Source: UBA3305 sp002373555
Lineage (GTDB): Bacteria > Bacillota > Clostridia > Lachnospirales > Lachnospiraceae
Direction of reading: 5' to 3'
DNA length: 64,000 nucleotides
Assembly: GCA_946612455.1 (NCBI GenBank)
Contig: CAMOER010000001.1
Span: forward strand, 1-64,000
This document shows positions 31,513-40,165 of this stretch, piece by piece. The position numbers were made by a program, and so were the translations under genes. Under the pieces are notes generated by a model. That model made no database searches and was not told the origin of the DNA. It saw only the letters and a program-made list of their open reading frames with translations. Within the stretch, counting starts at the first letter, position 1; each line of letters opens with the position of its first letter.

Positions 31513-31572
31513 CCCATGGGGACAGGTCCCGCGGGTCATTTTCTCATAACCCACGGGACCTGTCCCCATGGG
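31513..31572. repeat. REPIN-like palindromic repeat, copy 1
   Basis: Two 24-base arms (31513-31536 and 31549-31572) begin with CCCATGGGGACAGG and pair with one mismatch around a 12-base loop. The same core recurs at 38923-39000 and 56113-56185. It lies between the membrane-protein gene and nhaC. A separate GGGCGGCC/GGCCGCCC hairpin follows at 31587-31608 without a T run. Confidence 0.85.
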
Positions 31573-31668
31573 CTATTACATACAGAGGGCGGCCGCAGAG
31601 GGCCGCCCAAGGGGGATTATAACAGAATTATGGGCACATTGCCATATATTCTTCTATCGGAATCAGAT

Positions 31669-33219
31669 TCAGCTGACCTTCGGAGCCTTGCCCGCTGCAC
31701 GCAGAGCTTCCAGATTCTTCACAGCGATCGCATGTGCTTCTTCGGGAGCGCCCGCAGGTGTGCCGGCCTTGGTCTGACCGAACATATTGGTGTAGGAACC
31801 GTCGGCCCAGAAAATGTTATGACCGAGCCACGCGGTAAGTGCTGCAATGATCGGGTTCAGAAGGTTCACGAATGCGAACGGGAAATAGGTGAACGGGCTC
31901 ATGCCCAGGATCGCGCTCTGATAAGCACCGCATCCGGTCCAGGGGAACATGGGCGACCACAGGGTACCTGCGTCTTCCAGCGTTCTGGACATCATGTTTC
32001 TGGCAAGTCCGAGTTCATCATACTTGTCGGCATACAGAGGAGCCGGTACGGAAATTCCGAGGAACTGGTCGCACATTGCGGCATCACAGAAAATGGATGT
32101 CAGCATGGTAGCGGTGACCAGTGCGCCGGGGGTGTGGAGCCTGTGCTTCAGTCCGCCGAACAGTCTCTCTACGCAGCCGCAGCGCTCCAGTGCGCCGCCG
32201 TAAGCAACTGCGAGCAGAACCAGGTTGATGGTCCACATGGTGCCGTCCATACCGCCGGCCTTGCCGAGGATGGAATCAACAACTTCATTTCCTGTTTCAA
32301 CAGAAGACAGTCCGTAATGCAGCAGATCGAAGATGCTTCCGATGCTGACGCCGTCAGCCCATACATGGCCGCCCTGGAAAACAACAGAGGTTACAATGGC
32401 AACAGCAACAGCCAGGATGATGCCGGGCAGTGCCGGGATCTTGACGAGGCAGACCACGATAACAACGATCAGCGGGATAAGGACCAGAATGTTCAGATTG
32501 AAGTTCGCGGCGATCGCTTCTCTGATCGCTGCGGCTACAGACGGATCGTATGCAGATGCATCTACATTGAAGCCGAGGATCGCATACAGGATCAGGGCGA
32601 TCACGAATGTAGGGCCGGTGGTAGAGACCATGGCGCGAACGTGATCGAACAGGCCTGTATTGGAAACAGCAGCTGCCAGGTTCGTGGTATCGGACAGCGG
32701 TGAGAACTTATCACCTACGTATGCACCGGAGATGATCATACCGGCGGTAAGCGCAGGATTGATGCCCAGTCCGGCGCCGATGCCGACGAAGGCAAGACCA
32801 ACGGTCGCGGTGGTGGTCCAGGAAGATCCGCAGGCAAGACCTGTGATCGCGCAGAGGATACAGCCGACCGGCAGGAAAAGCTTGGGCGTCAGAAGACCAA
32901 GTCCGTAATAGATCATGGCGGGGATGGTTCCGGCTGCCATGAAGGACGATACCAGGAAACCGACCGTGCAGAGGATCAGGATGGCTTCCAGCGTATTGCT
33001 GACACGTTCGATCATGCCGGACAGAATGGACTGGAAGGAATGACCGCAGATCACGCCGATCACACAGGCAACACACATGGAAACGACCAGCGGCATATGT
33101 GCGTCTACATATGCCTTGTCAACGTTCAGGCAGTAAAGCATGAGGCCCGCCATTGTAAGAATGGGGATCAATGCTTCGATCATGTTGGGCAGACGAACCT
33201 GCCGTTCTTTCTTCTCCAT
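31669..33219 (-). CDS. NhaC-type Na+/H+ antiporter family transporter
   Basis: 516 residues with ~11-12 membrane segments; start ATG at 33219 after AAAGAGG. Family markers are LACGSSWTTTATVGLAFVG and GAYVGDKFSPLSDTTNLAAA, both typical of NhaC-like antiporters, and SIFCDAAMCDQFLGISVPAP. NhaC members exchange sodium for protons, and some relatives exchange organic acids. It lies downstream of the second SARP-like regulator and hutH on the same strand. A role in importing histidine or in sodium cycling for the sodium symporters in this window is possible. The 230-bp leader is very AT-rich. Confidence 0.88.
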   Translation of the reverse strand: MEKKERQVRLPNMIEALIPILTMAGLMLYCLNVDKAYVDAHMPLVVSMCVACVIGVICGHSFQSILSGMIERVSNTLEAILILCTVGFLVSSFMAAGTIPAMIYYGLGLLTPKLFLPVGCILCAITGLACGSSWTTTATVGLAFVGIGAGLGINPALTAGMIISGAYVGDKFSPLSDTTNLAAAVSNTGLFDHVRAMVSTTGPTFVIALILYAILGFNVDASAYDPSVAAAIREAIAANFNLNILVLIPLIVVIVVCLVKIPALPGIILAVAVAIVTSVVFQGGHVWADGVSIGSIFDLLHYGLSSVETGNEVVDSILGKAGGMDGTMWTINLVLLAVAYGGALERCGCVERLFGGLKHRLHTPGALVTATMLTSIFCDAAMCDQFLGISVPAPLYADKYDELGLARNMMSRTLEDAGTLWSPMFPWTGCGAYQSAILGMSPFTYFPFAFVNLLNPIIAALTAWLGHNIFWADGSYTNMFGQTKAGTPAGAPEEAHAIAVKNLEALRAAGKAPKVS

Positions 33220-33342
33220 ACATTACACCTCTTTCTTATTGGGATAATACATATTTGTAACTAACCTTTTGCAGCTGTGTCCGGTATTTCTTCCCCCCTT
33301 CACTCCTTTCCTGCGGACAGATCAGTGTTCCGTGCTAATATG

Positions 33343-33368
33343 ATTATATTTTAACGGTCAAACGTCAA
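33343..33368 (-). promoter_or_regulatory. Probable promoter of nhaC-like gene
   Basis: TATAAT at 33348-33343 (minus strand), preceded by two overlapping candidates, TTGACC and TTGACG, at 7 and 14 bp; neither spacing is ideal. A third TTTGAC lies ~45 bp further upstream in an AT-rich stretch (33370-33440). The spacing may mean an activator is needed. Confidence 0.35.
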
Positions 33369-33450
33369 AAAAGTGTACTTTTTTCATGTCTTTTTTATAA
33401 TTGCGTCAAATTTATTTTGTTTTTTTTGTTCTTTTTTCAAAGTTTTCCTG

Positions 33451-35430
33451 TTACCCGAGATCCCCGGATATGACGGTCGCGTCTGTCTCGACCTTATATT
33501 CCTGACGGTACTGGTCGGCAAGCGCCCGCTCCCCGGCCTTTTCGAACTGGTAAATGATGAACGGCAGATGCTCCAGCCACCGTTTGTTGTTCTTTAATTT
33601 TTCATAGGCCTTTGCGACGAGATAATGCATATGTCTGCGTTTCGCGAGCGGCTGGTCATTGTAAACGTATTCTTTATAATACTGATGGCGGAATTCATAG
33701 GCCAGATATTCGCCGGCCACAAGCTCCTGCACGATCCGGTGCTTTTCAAGCGCTTCCAGCTCTTCGAGGAGCGACAGTCTGTCCATGTCCACCAGGATCT
33801 CCAGTTCATAAAGCTCCGCATGCTCCATGAAGATCGATAGCGCACACAGGATCTGTTTCTGCACAGGCGTAATGTTGCGCAGCCTCGCCCGGACGATATA
33901 TTCGCTCTTCGGCGGGATCGAGCCGGAATCCCAGCCCTCGTCCCGGATCATATTCAGAAGATCCATCAGGAACATCGCGTTGCCTTCCGTCCGCTGCCAG
34001 ATCTTCGAGGCCATGATGCCGGCGTTCCCGGCCGGGATCTCGCTTCGGATGATCTCCGCGGTCTCCTCTTCGGTAAACGGCAGAAGCTTCATGAACCGGA
34101 CCAGTTCCCGCCGTTCAGCCCGCCGCAGGAAATCCAGATTGCTCTCCTCTTCGCCGGTCCTGTAGGTGGCGATAAAGCAGAACTTGCCTTCCAGTTCCAG
34201 CACGAGCCGCCAGAGCAGCTGTCTGCTCAGATCATCCATCCACTGGATATCATCGATAAACAGCACGATCCTTCGTTTTCCGGTGATCTCGCGGAACATG
34301 GAGATCACACTGTCCTCCCAGATCGCATAGGTCGACGCGCCGAAAACAGCCGGTCTCTCCTCCTGTTTCAGATACCGGTCGGAGAACAGCTGGTGCAGAA
34401 GTTCCTGATTGTCCTTCGAGAGATGGAGTCTTCCTTCATCATCATATTTTTCAAGCCATTTGAACCATTCCCGGAAAGCCTTCAGATAATAGGCCTTCTC
34501 CGTCTCATAGCAGTGCGTCAGGAAATACATGGTCCTCTGGCCGGGCGCCATCTTGGACATGTGCGTCAGCAGGGCGGTCTTTCCGACGCCGAGCTCTCCC
34601 GTGATCACCACGGATACGGAGGAACTGCCGGCGCTGAACCTGTCCAGGCTCCTCCCGAGATCATAGATCTCCGGATATCTGCAGTAGAAACGTTTTTCCG
34701 GCATGGCGCCCGTCCCGGTATCATTCTCCTTCAGCCGGAAGATCTGCCGGTAAAGGGACGCAAGCTCTTCGCCGGGTTCCTCCTCCAGCTCCTTCCGGAT
34801 CAGCTCCTGATAATCCTGGTAGGCCTGGATCGCCATGTTGTACTGTCCGCACGCGGAATATGCCTCCATGGTTTCTTTGATGACATGCTCTTCATACGGT
34901 TCGAGCTTATGCCAGGCCATCAGCGTCTCGTGCAGTTTTTTCACATCCCGCACACGCACCGCATCCGGGATCAGTTTTCTCGCGGCGGCGCGGCACCGTT
35001 CCTTCAGCTCCAGCCTGCGTTCGTTCACCCAGTCATCGAACCCGGGGGCCCCTTTTACATAAAAATACTGGAGGAATTCCTTCCCCTGAAGAAGAAGTTC
35101 TTCCTCCGGAAGATCAGCGTCTTCGATAAAAACAGCATCGGCATCCAGATACAGCCGGTTCTGTCCCTCGGCCTTGACCGGTTCCACCGGCAGCACCTTC
35201 TTCAGCTCGTACAGTGCCTGCCGCAGGTTCTTCCTTCCGGTCTGCTCGTCGCAGTCTTCCCAGAAGACATTGATCAGCTCATCCCGCAGCGCGCTCTTAT
35301 TGACGCAAAGATAATAGAAGATCCCCTCCGCTTTCCTGTAAGGGAAATGGATCCTCTCCTTTTCATCACCGATAAATACGCCGGGGGTACCGAACAGAAC
35401 GACTTTTATATGATTTCCGACATCGGACAT
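33451..35430 (-). CDS. SARP/BTAD-like transcriptional activator with AAA-type NTPase domain
   Basis: 659 residues from the ATG at 35430 (GGAG at 8 bp); the ATG at 35445 lacks a ribosome site. N-terminal winged helix and BTAD as in the 13600-16566 regulator (RKAEGIFYYLCVNKSALRDE, FWEDCDEQTGRKNLRQALYE, FDDWVNERRLELKERCR). The NTPase domain has Walker A GELGVGKTALL at ~278-288 and a good Walker B RRIVLFIDDIQWMDD. It is shorter than its paralogue: the long C-terminal repeat region is missing and the protein ends ~70 residues after a winged-helix-like segment. It is placed between hutH and nhaC with its own promoter, so it probably controls one or both. Confidence 0.88.
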   Translation of the reverse strand: MSDVGNHIKVVLFGTPGVFIGDEKERIHFPYRKAEGIFYYLCVNKSALRDELINVFWEDCDEQTGRKNLRQALYELKKVLPVEPVKAEGQNRLYLDADAVFIEDADLPEEELLLQGKEFLQYFYVKGAPGFDDWVNERRLELKERCRAAARKLIPDAVRVRDVKKLHETLMAWHKLEPYEEHVIKETMEAYSACGQYNMAIQAYQDYQELIRKELEEEPGEELASLYRQIFRLKENDTGTGAMPEKRFYCRYPEIYDLGRSLDRFSAGSSSVSVVITGELGVGKTALLTHMSKMAPGQRTMYFLTHCYETEKAYYLKAFREWFKWLEKYDDEGRLHLSKDNQELLHQLFSDRYLKQEERPAVFGASTYAIWEDSVISMFREITGKRRIVLFIDDIQWMDDLSRQLLWRLVLELEGKFCFIATYRTGEEESNLDFLRRAERRELVRFMKLLPFTEEETAEIIRSEIPAGNAGIMASKIWQRTEGNAMFLMDLLNMIRDEGWDSGSIPPKSEYIVRARLRNITPVQKQILCALSIFMEHAELYELEILVDMDRLSLLEELEALEKHRIVQELVAGEYLAYEFRHQYYKEYVYNDQPLAKRRHMHYLVAKAYEKLKNNKRWLEHLPFIIYQFEKAGERALADQYRQEYKVETDATVISGDLG

Positions 35431-35502
35431 ATCTTTTCTCCGCAAAAGCCTTCAGACACATATCATTATGAGAACATTCGCATAAAGCAATACTATATTC
35501 AG

Positions 35503-35531
35503 ATTATATCAGCATCAAACCGACAAGTCAA
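35503..35531 (-). promoter_or_regulatory. Sigma-A promoter of the second SARP-like regulator
   Basis: Minus strand: TTGACT (35531-35526), 17-bp spacer, TATAAT (35508-35503), 73 bp before the ATG at 35430. A near-consensus promoter. Confidence 0.85.
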
Positions 35532-35547
35532 TTAGTCTGACCTCTAC

Positions 35548-35586
35548 AAAACGAGAAGACAGGCGCCAGCAGGCGCCCGTCTTCTC
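35548..35586 (-). terminator. Terminator of the hutH genes
   Basis: A 15-bp stem (35553-35567 with 35572-35586, one mismatch) followed by TTTTG on the minus strand, 47 bases after the hutH stop. It separates hutH from the promoter of the regulator gene. Confidence 0.88.
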
Positions 35587-35633
35587 CCTTATTCTGAAAT
35601 TTTCAAGCTGTTCTTTGTTTCAAAGATCTTCTT

Positions 35634-37184
35634 TCAGCTCAGAGAACCGATCTCACCGACAGCCGCTTCCACGCGCTCGATGATCGTCTCGTTCGTGATC
35701 ACGGATTCGCAGCGGTTGATGTCATCATACAGCGGACGGTCCTCGACCAGCTTGTCGCAGACCTCACGGATCACATCGTAAGCTTCCTTGGTTCCCTTGC
35801 CGAGGAACTCCGGTCCGTATCCGAGATTCTTCAGAAGATCCACTGCCTGGCAGCCGCACATCAGTTCCATGGCCAGCACACGTCTTACATGTCTCATGAT
35901 ATCGCCGGCCTTTCTGGCTGCGATGGTACCCATGCTGACATGGTCTTCCTGGTTCGCGGAAGAAGGAATGGAGTCTACGCTCGCGGGATGCGCAAGCACC
36001 TTATTCTCGGAAACAAGCGCTGCAGCGGAATACTGTACGATCATGAAACCGGAGTTCAGGCCGCCTTTTTCGACCAGGAAGGCCGGGAATCCGCCGATCG
36101 CGGGGTTGACCAGACGCTCGATCCGGCGCTCGGAGATATTGGCAAGCTCGGAAAGCGCGATGCCGAGGAAGTCAAAGGCCAGTGCCATGGGCTGTCCGTG
36201 GAAGTTTCCGCCGGAGATGCCTTCCTGTGTGTCGGTGAAGATGATGGGGTTGTCCGTGACGGAGTTCATCTCGGTCTCGACGCGCTTCTTCACATAGCGG
36301 ATGGCATCGCGGCTGGCGCCGTGGACAACAGGTGCGCAGCGGAGAGAATAGCCGTCCTGCACTCTGATCTCGCCCTGGCGGGTCGTATTTTTGCTGCCCT
36401 CGAGCAGTGTTCTGATATCCTTCGCGGATTCGATCTGTCCGATATGGGGACGGACCTCATGCAGACGGGGATCCAGCGCGTCAATGACGCCGCGGTTCGC
36501 TTCGAAGCTCATGGCCGCAGCGATCTCAGCGGTCTTCAGGATCTGGATCGCGTCATACAGGGTCAGCGCGCCGACAGAGGTCATGGCCTGTGTGCCGTTG
36601 ATCAGCGCAAGGCCTTCCTTGGAGGTCAGCTCGATGGTAGGGATGCCTGCCTGCAGCATGGCGTGGGAGCCGGCCATACGGAAGCCGTTGAATTCCGCTT
36701 CGCCGAGGCCGATCATCGGAAGCACCATGTGGGCCAGCGGGCAGAGGTCGCCGGAAGCGCCGAGAGAGCCCTTCTGGGGAATGATCGGGGTAACGCCGCG
36801 GTTCAGCATGGCGATGATGGTCTGCACGGTCTCCAGTCTCGCACCGGAGAAACCCTTCGCGAGGTTGTTGACGCGGAGGAGCATGATGCCTCTGGCCACA
36901 TCTCTGGGGAAAGGATCGCCGGCGCCGACAGCGTGGGTGACGATCAGGTTTCTCTGCAGCTGCTTGCACTCGTCATGGGAGATCGTGACATCACTGAATT
37001 TTCCGAATCCGGTGGTGATACCGTAGACGACCCTGTCTTCCGCGACAAGATCATCGACGACTTTGCGGCAGGCCAGGATCTTTTCCTTGGCTTCGTCTGC
37101 CAGCGCTACGGGAGCATTCTGACGGCATACGGCAACCAGATCTTCCAGTGTCAGGTCATTTCCGGTAATGATTACTTTTTTCAT
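35634..37184 (-). CDS. hutH: Histidine ammonia-lyase
   Basis: 516 residues. The MIO triad is intact in KGSLGASGDLCPLAHM (Ala-Ser-Gly at 143-145), and the other active-site stretches are canonical: VVYGITTGFGKFSD (53 onward), THAVGAGD, ALINGTQAMTS, QDGYSLRCAPVVHG, SGGNFHGQPMA and SANQEDHVSMG. It deaminates L-histidine to urocanate, feeding hutU at 21590-19590. Start ATG at 37184 after AAAGAAAGG. It is 81 bp downstream of a close paralogue without MIO and ends before a terminator, so the two genes may form one transcript. This is the only one of four HAL family members in the window with a complete catalytic loop. Confidence 0.96.
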   Translation of the reverse strand: MKKVIITGNDLTLEDLVAVCRQNAPVALADEAKEKILACRKVVDDLVAEDRVVYGITTGFGKFSDVTISHDECKQLQRNLIVTHAVGAGDPFPRDVARGIMLLRVNNLAKGFSGARLETVQTIIAMLNRGVTPIIPQKGSLGASGDLCPLAHMVLPMIGLGEAEFNGFRMAGSHAMLQAGIPTIELTSKEGLALINGTQAMTSVGALTLYDAIQILKTAEIAAAMSFEANRGVIDALDPRLHEVRPHIGQIESAKDIRTLLEGSKNTTRQGEIRVQDGYSLRCAPVVHGASRDAIRYVKKRVETEMNSVTDNPIIFTDTQEGISGGNFHGQPMALAFDFLGIALSELANISERRIERLVNPAIGGFPAFLVEKGGLNSGFMIVQYSAAALVSENKVLAHPASVDSIPSSANQEDHVSMGTIAARKAGDIMRHVRRVLAMELMCGCQAVDLLKNLGYGPEFLGKGTKEAYDVIREVCDKLVEDRPLYDDINRCESVITNETIIERVEAAVGEIGSLS

Positions 37185-37265
37185 ATCTGCACCTTTCTTT
37201 CATGGAAAAATGTATTGATTCGGGCGGATCCTCGATCCTGTCCGGGTTGATTCTTATCTGTCTTT

Positions 37266-38798
37266 TCAGGCTTTGACGGCCTCTTCCACGCGGCGGATGA
37301 TCGATTCATCGATGATAACGGCTTCACAGTTGTTGATGTCGCCGTAAAGCGGTCTGTCCTCGACCAGTCTCGCGCATACTTCGCGGATCGTCCTGTAGGC
37401 TTCTCCGGTACCCTTTCCGAGCATTTCCGCTCCGTATCCGAGATTGCCGAGCAGATCGATCGCCTGGCAGCCGCACATCAGTTCCATCGCCAGGATCCTG
37501 CGGACATTCCGCATGATCTCGCCGGCCTTTCTTGCGGAGATCGTGCCCATGCTGACATGGTCTTCCTGGCTGGCTGTCGTCGGGATGCTGTCTACACCGG
37601 CCGGATGCGCGAGCACCTTGTTTTCCGATACCAGCGCCGCAGCCGAATACTGCACGATCATGAAGCCGGAGTTCAGGCCGCCTTTCTCGACCAGGAACGG
37701 CGGGAAGCCGCCGATCGCGGGATTGACGAGACGCTCGATGCGGCGTTCGGAGATGTTGCCGAGTTCCGCGACCGCAATGCCCAGAAAATCAAAGGCCATG
37801 GCCATGGGCTCTCCGTGGAAGTTGCCGCCCGTGATCGCCTCTTCCGTATCCGGGAAGATGATCGGATTATCCGTCACGGAGTTCATTTCGATCTCCACAC
37901 GTTTTCTGATATAGCGGATCGCATCTCTGGTCGCGCCGTGTACGATAGGCGCACACCGCAGTGCGTAGCCGTCCTGCACCCTGATCTCGCCCTGGCGGGT
38001 GATGTTTCCGGAGCCCTCCAGCATCATGGCAAGCGCTTTCGCGGATTCCTGCTGTCCAGGATGTTTTCTGGTCTCATGGAGCCTCGGATCCAGCGCGTCC
38101 AGAACGCCGCGGTTCGCTTCGAAGCTGATGGCAGCGGCGATTTCCGCCGTCTTCATGATCTGGAAGGAATCATATAACGCAAGCGCGCCGACTGCCGTCA
38201 TGGTCTGCGTCCCGTTGATCAGCGCAAGGCCTTCCTTATACATCAGCTCAACGACGGGAATGCCGGCCTGCTTCATGGCCAGCTCACCGGCCATCTTATG
38301 CCCGCCGATCTCGGCTTCGCCGAGTCCGATCATCGGCAGTACCAGGTGTGCTAAAGGCGCCAGATCGGAAGAACCGAGGGAGCCCTTCTGCGGGATCACC
38401 GGCGTGACATCCTTATTCAGCATATCGACCAGCGTCTGTACGGTCTCCAGTCTGCAGCCGGAATAGCCCTTGGCCAGGCTGTTCACCAGCAGCAGCATGA
38501 TCGCTCTGGCTTCATCGCGCTTGAACGGATCACCTGTACCGACGGCATGCGTCAGGATCAGGTTCTTCTGCATCTGCCGGCATTCATCGGGCGTGAGCGC
38601 TGTTTCGCTGTACCCCGAAATGCCCGTGGTCACGCCATAGACGACCTTTTTCTCTGCCACGAGTTTTTCAACGATCTTTCTGGATGCGGTAATGCGCGCC
38701 TTTGCATCCTTGTCCAGTCTGACTGCCGCATTCTCCCGGCTGACCGCCACCAGATCCTCGATTGTCAGATCGCTGCCTGTAATGATAATAGTTTTCAT
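37266..38798 (-). CDS. Histidine ammonia-lyase paralogue with deleted MIO triad
   Basis: 510 residues and very close to the adjacent hutH along its whole length, with ALINGTQTMTA, QDGYALRCAPIVHG, TGGNFHGEPMA and TASQEDHVSMG retained. At 139-150 it reads GSLGSSDLAPLA: compared with GSLGASGDLCPL one codon is missing, so Ala-Ser-Gly has become Ser-Ser (minus-strand codons within 38364-38375). The neighbouring active-site loop is also changed, TTGFG to TTGIS at 57-61. The reading frame is open and well preserved, with a good ribosome site (ACAGGAGAA), so it is not a pseudogene by decay. HAL active sites combine residues from three subunits, so it may form mixed tetramers with HutH or act on another substrate. 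Confidence 0.88.
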   Translation of the reverse strand: MKTIIITGSDLTIEDLVAVSRENAAVRLDKDAKARITASRKIVEKLVAEKKVVYGVTTGISGYSETALTPDECRQMQKNLILTHAVGTGDPFKRDEARAIMLLLVNSLAKGYSGCRLETVQTLVDMLNKDVTPVIPQKGSLGSSDLAPLAHLVLPMIGLGEAEIGGHKMAGELAMKQAGIPVVELMYKEGLALINGTQTMTAVGALALYDSFQIMKTAEIAAAISFEANRGVLDALDPRLHETRKHPGQQESAKALAMMLEGSGNITRQGEIRVQDGYALRCAPIVHGATRDAIRYIRKRVEIEMNSVTDNPIIFPDTEEAITGGNFHGEPMAMAFDFLGIAVAELGNISERRIERLVNPAIGGFPPFLVEKGGLNSGFMIVQYSAAALVSENKVLAHPAGVDSIPTTASQEDHVSMGTISARKAGEIMRNVRRILAMELMCGCQAIDLLGNLGYGAEMLGKGTGEAYRTIREVCARLVEDRPLYGDINNCEAVIIDESIIRRVEEAVKA

Positions 38799-38922
38799 TT
38801 CGTTCTTCTCCTGTCAGATGTGAAAACGAACTTTTACACATTTACAGTTTCTGCTCTTATTTTATGCCGGCCTCGTCAGTAAATCGTCTTAAAAGTGACA
38901 GTTTCTGAAAAAAAATGAAAAA

Positions 38923-39000
38923 TAGCCCATGGGGACAGGCACCGCGGGTTACAGAACGTCGAAACGTTTTGTAACCCGCGGTGCCTGTCCCCATGGGCTA
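38923..39000. repeat. REPIN-like palindromic repeat, copy 2 (also a terminator)
   Basis: Two 37-base arms (38923-38959 and 38964-39000) pair with one mismatch around CGAA; each contains CCCATGGGGACAGGCACCGC. T runs on both sides (TTTTTTC on plus, ATTTTTCATTTTTTTTC on minus) make it a good terminator for the CDF gene that ends at 39012. Confidence 0.9.
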
Positions 39001-39011
39001 TTTTTTCATAT

Positions 39012-40160
39012 TCAGAGATCCGCCAGATCCACATCCGGCGCGATATGCAGCGTATATCCCGGAACCGCCTCTGCCAGCTCCGCATGCAGCGTCTTCAGCG
39101 CATCTTCCGGTGTAATGTCAAAACTGATCACGACGTCGAACCGGATCGTCCTGTTCTCCACATCCGCATAGAAACCGTGCATCTGCAGCGCCCAGTCATG
39201 GTCCATGACGATCTTCCGGACGGTATTCCGCAGCTTTGCCGCTTCATTATCCGTTGTATTGTAGGAATACACGCCGACGCCGGTCAGCACGACACCGGTC
39301 TCCTTAAAGACTTTGGTCTGCACCTTTCTCGTCAGCACATCGACCTGGTCCACCGTCATCGTATCCGGCAGCTCCAGATGGACCGTCGCATAATTCTTGT
39401 CCGGGCCGTAGTTATTGATATTCAGATCATAGGCCCCGAGCACTTCGTCAAAGGACAGCAGCTGCTTCTTGATCTCCATGACCAGTTCCGCGTCCGCGCG
39501 CTTTCCGAGGATATCATCCACGGTCTCCATCATCATCTCGATGCCGGATTTGATAATGATCACCGAGATCACCACGCCGACAAACGCTTCCAGCGAAATG
39601 CCGCTGACAAGATAGATCACGGCCGAAGCCAGGACCGAGGCAGACAGGATCGCGTCAAACAGTGCATCCGCGCCGGACGCGATCAGTGCGCCGGAATTGA
39701 CTTTCTCGCCCTGGGCTTTCACGAATCTTCCCAGGATGATCTTGACGATGACGGCCGAAGCAATGATGATCAGCGAGACCACCGAGTAATCGGCCGCTTC
39801 CGGATGAAGGATCTTCTTCACCGACTCCACAAACGAAGTGATGCCGGCATACAGCACGATTGCTGCAACGATCATCGCGCTCAGGTATTCGATCCTGCCG
39901 TGGCCGAGCGGGTGCTTCTTGTCCGGGAGCTTCCCGGCAAGCTTTGCCCCGATAATGGTAATGACCGAAGACAGCGCGTCCGACAGGTTGTTGACCGCAT
40001 CCAGCGTCACGGCGATGGAGTTCGAAATGATCCCCACCGCGGCTTTAAAAGCCGCGAGGAGAACATTTGCGCCGATCCCGATAAAACTGGTGCGCATGAT
40101 CACTTTATCCCTCGAGACGGCAGCATCCAGAATATCTTCCTTCGTATTTTCGCTGTCCAT
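39012..40160 (-). CDS. Cation diffusion facilitator family transporter
   Basis: 382 residues from the ATG at 40160; a GTG at 40169 overlapping the valS stop is an alternative start. Six membrane segments are predicted by eye. The CDF metal sites are visible as DAVNNLSDALSSVI (N-x3-D pattern in helix 2) and, in the loop after helix 2, HPLGHGRIEYLSA; a second ASGADALFDAIL corresponds to helix 5. The C-terminal cytoplasmic domain (~200-382) is longer than in minimal CDFs and contains a ferredoxin-like fold region. It exports divalent metals (Zn, Mn or Fe) from the cytoplasm. Co-transcription with valS is suggested by the overlap. Confidence 0.92.
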   Translation of the reverse strand: MDSENTKEDILDAAVSRDKVIMRTSFIGIGANVLLAAFKAAVGIISNSIAVTLDAVNNLSDALSSVITIIGAKLAGKLPDKKHPLGHGRIEYLSAMIVAAIVLYAGITSFVESVKKILHPEAADYSVVSLIIIASAVIVKIILGRFVKAQGEKVNSGALIASGADALFDAILSASVLASAVIYLVSGISLEAFVGVVISVIIIKSGIEMMMETVDDILGKRADAELVMEIKKQLLSFDEVLGAYDLNINNYGPDKNYATVHLELPDTMTVDQVDVLTRKVQTKVFKETGVVLTGVGVYSYNTTDNEAAKLRNTVRKIVMDHDWALQMHGFYADVENRTIRFDVVISFDITPEDALKTLHAELAEAVPGYTLHIAPDVDLADL

Positions 40161-40165
40161 TCCGA

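Noticed and set aside
37266..38798. MIO loss as a frameshift or pseudogene
   Set aside because: The change is exactly three bases, the frame is intact to the normal end, the ribosome site is good and other active-site residues are conserved. A sequencing error cannot be fully excluded but would have to be in-frame.
38923..39000. REPIN copy 2 as merely a terminator
   Set aside because: It does work as one by design, but the same core sequence at 31.5 and 56.1 kb shows that it belongs to a repeat family.
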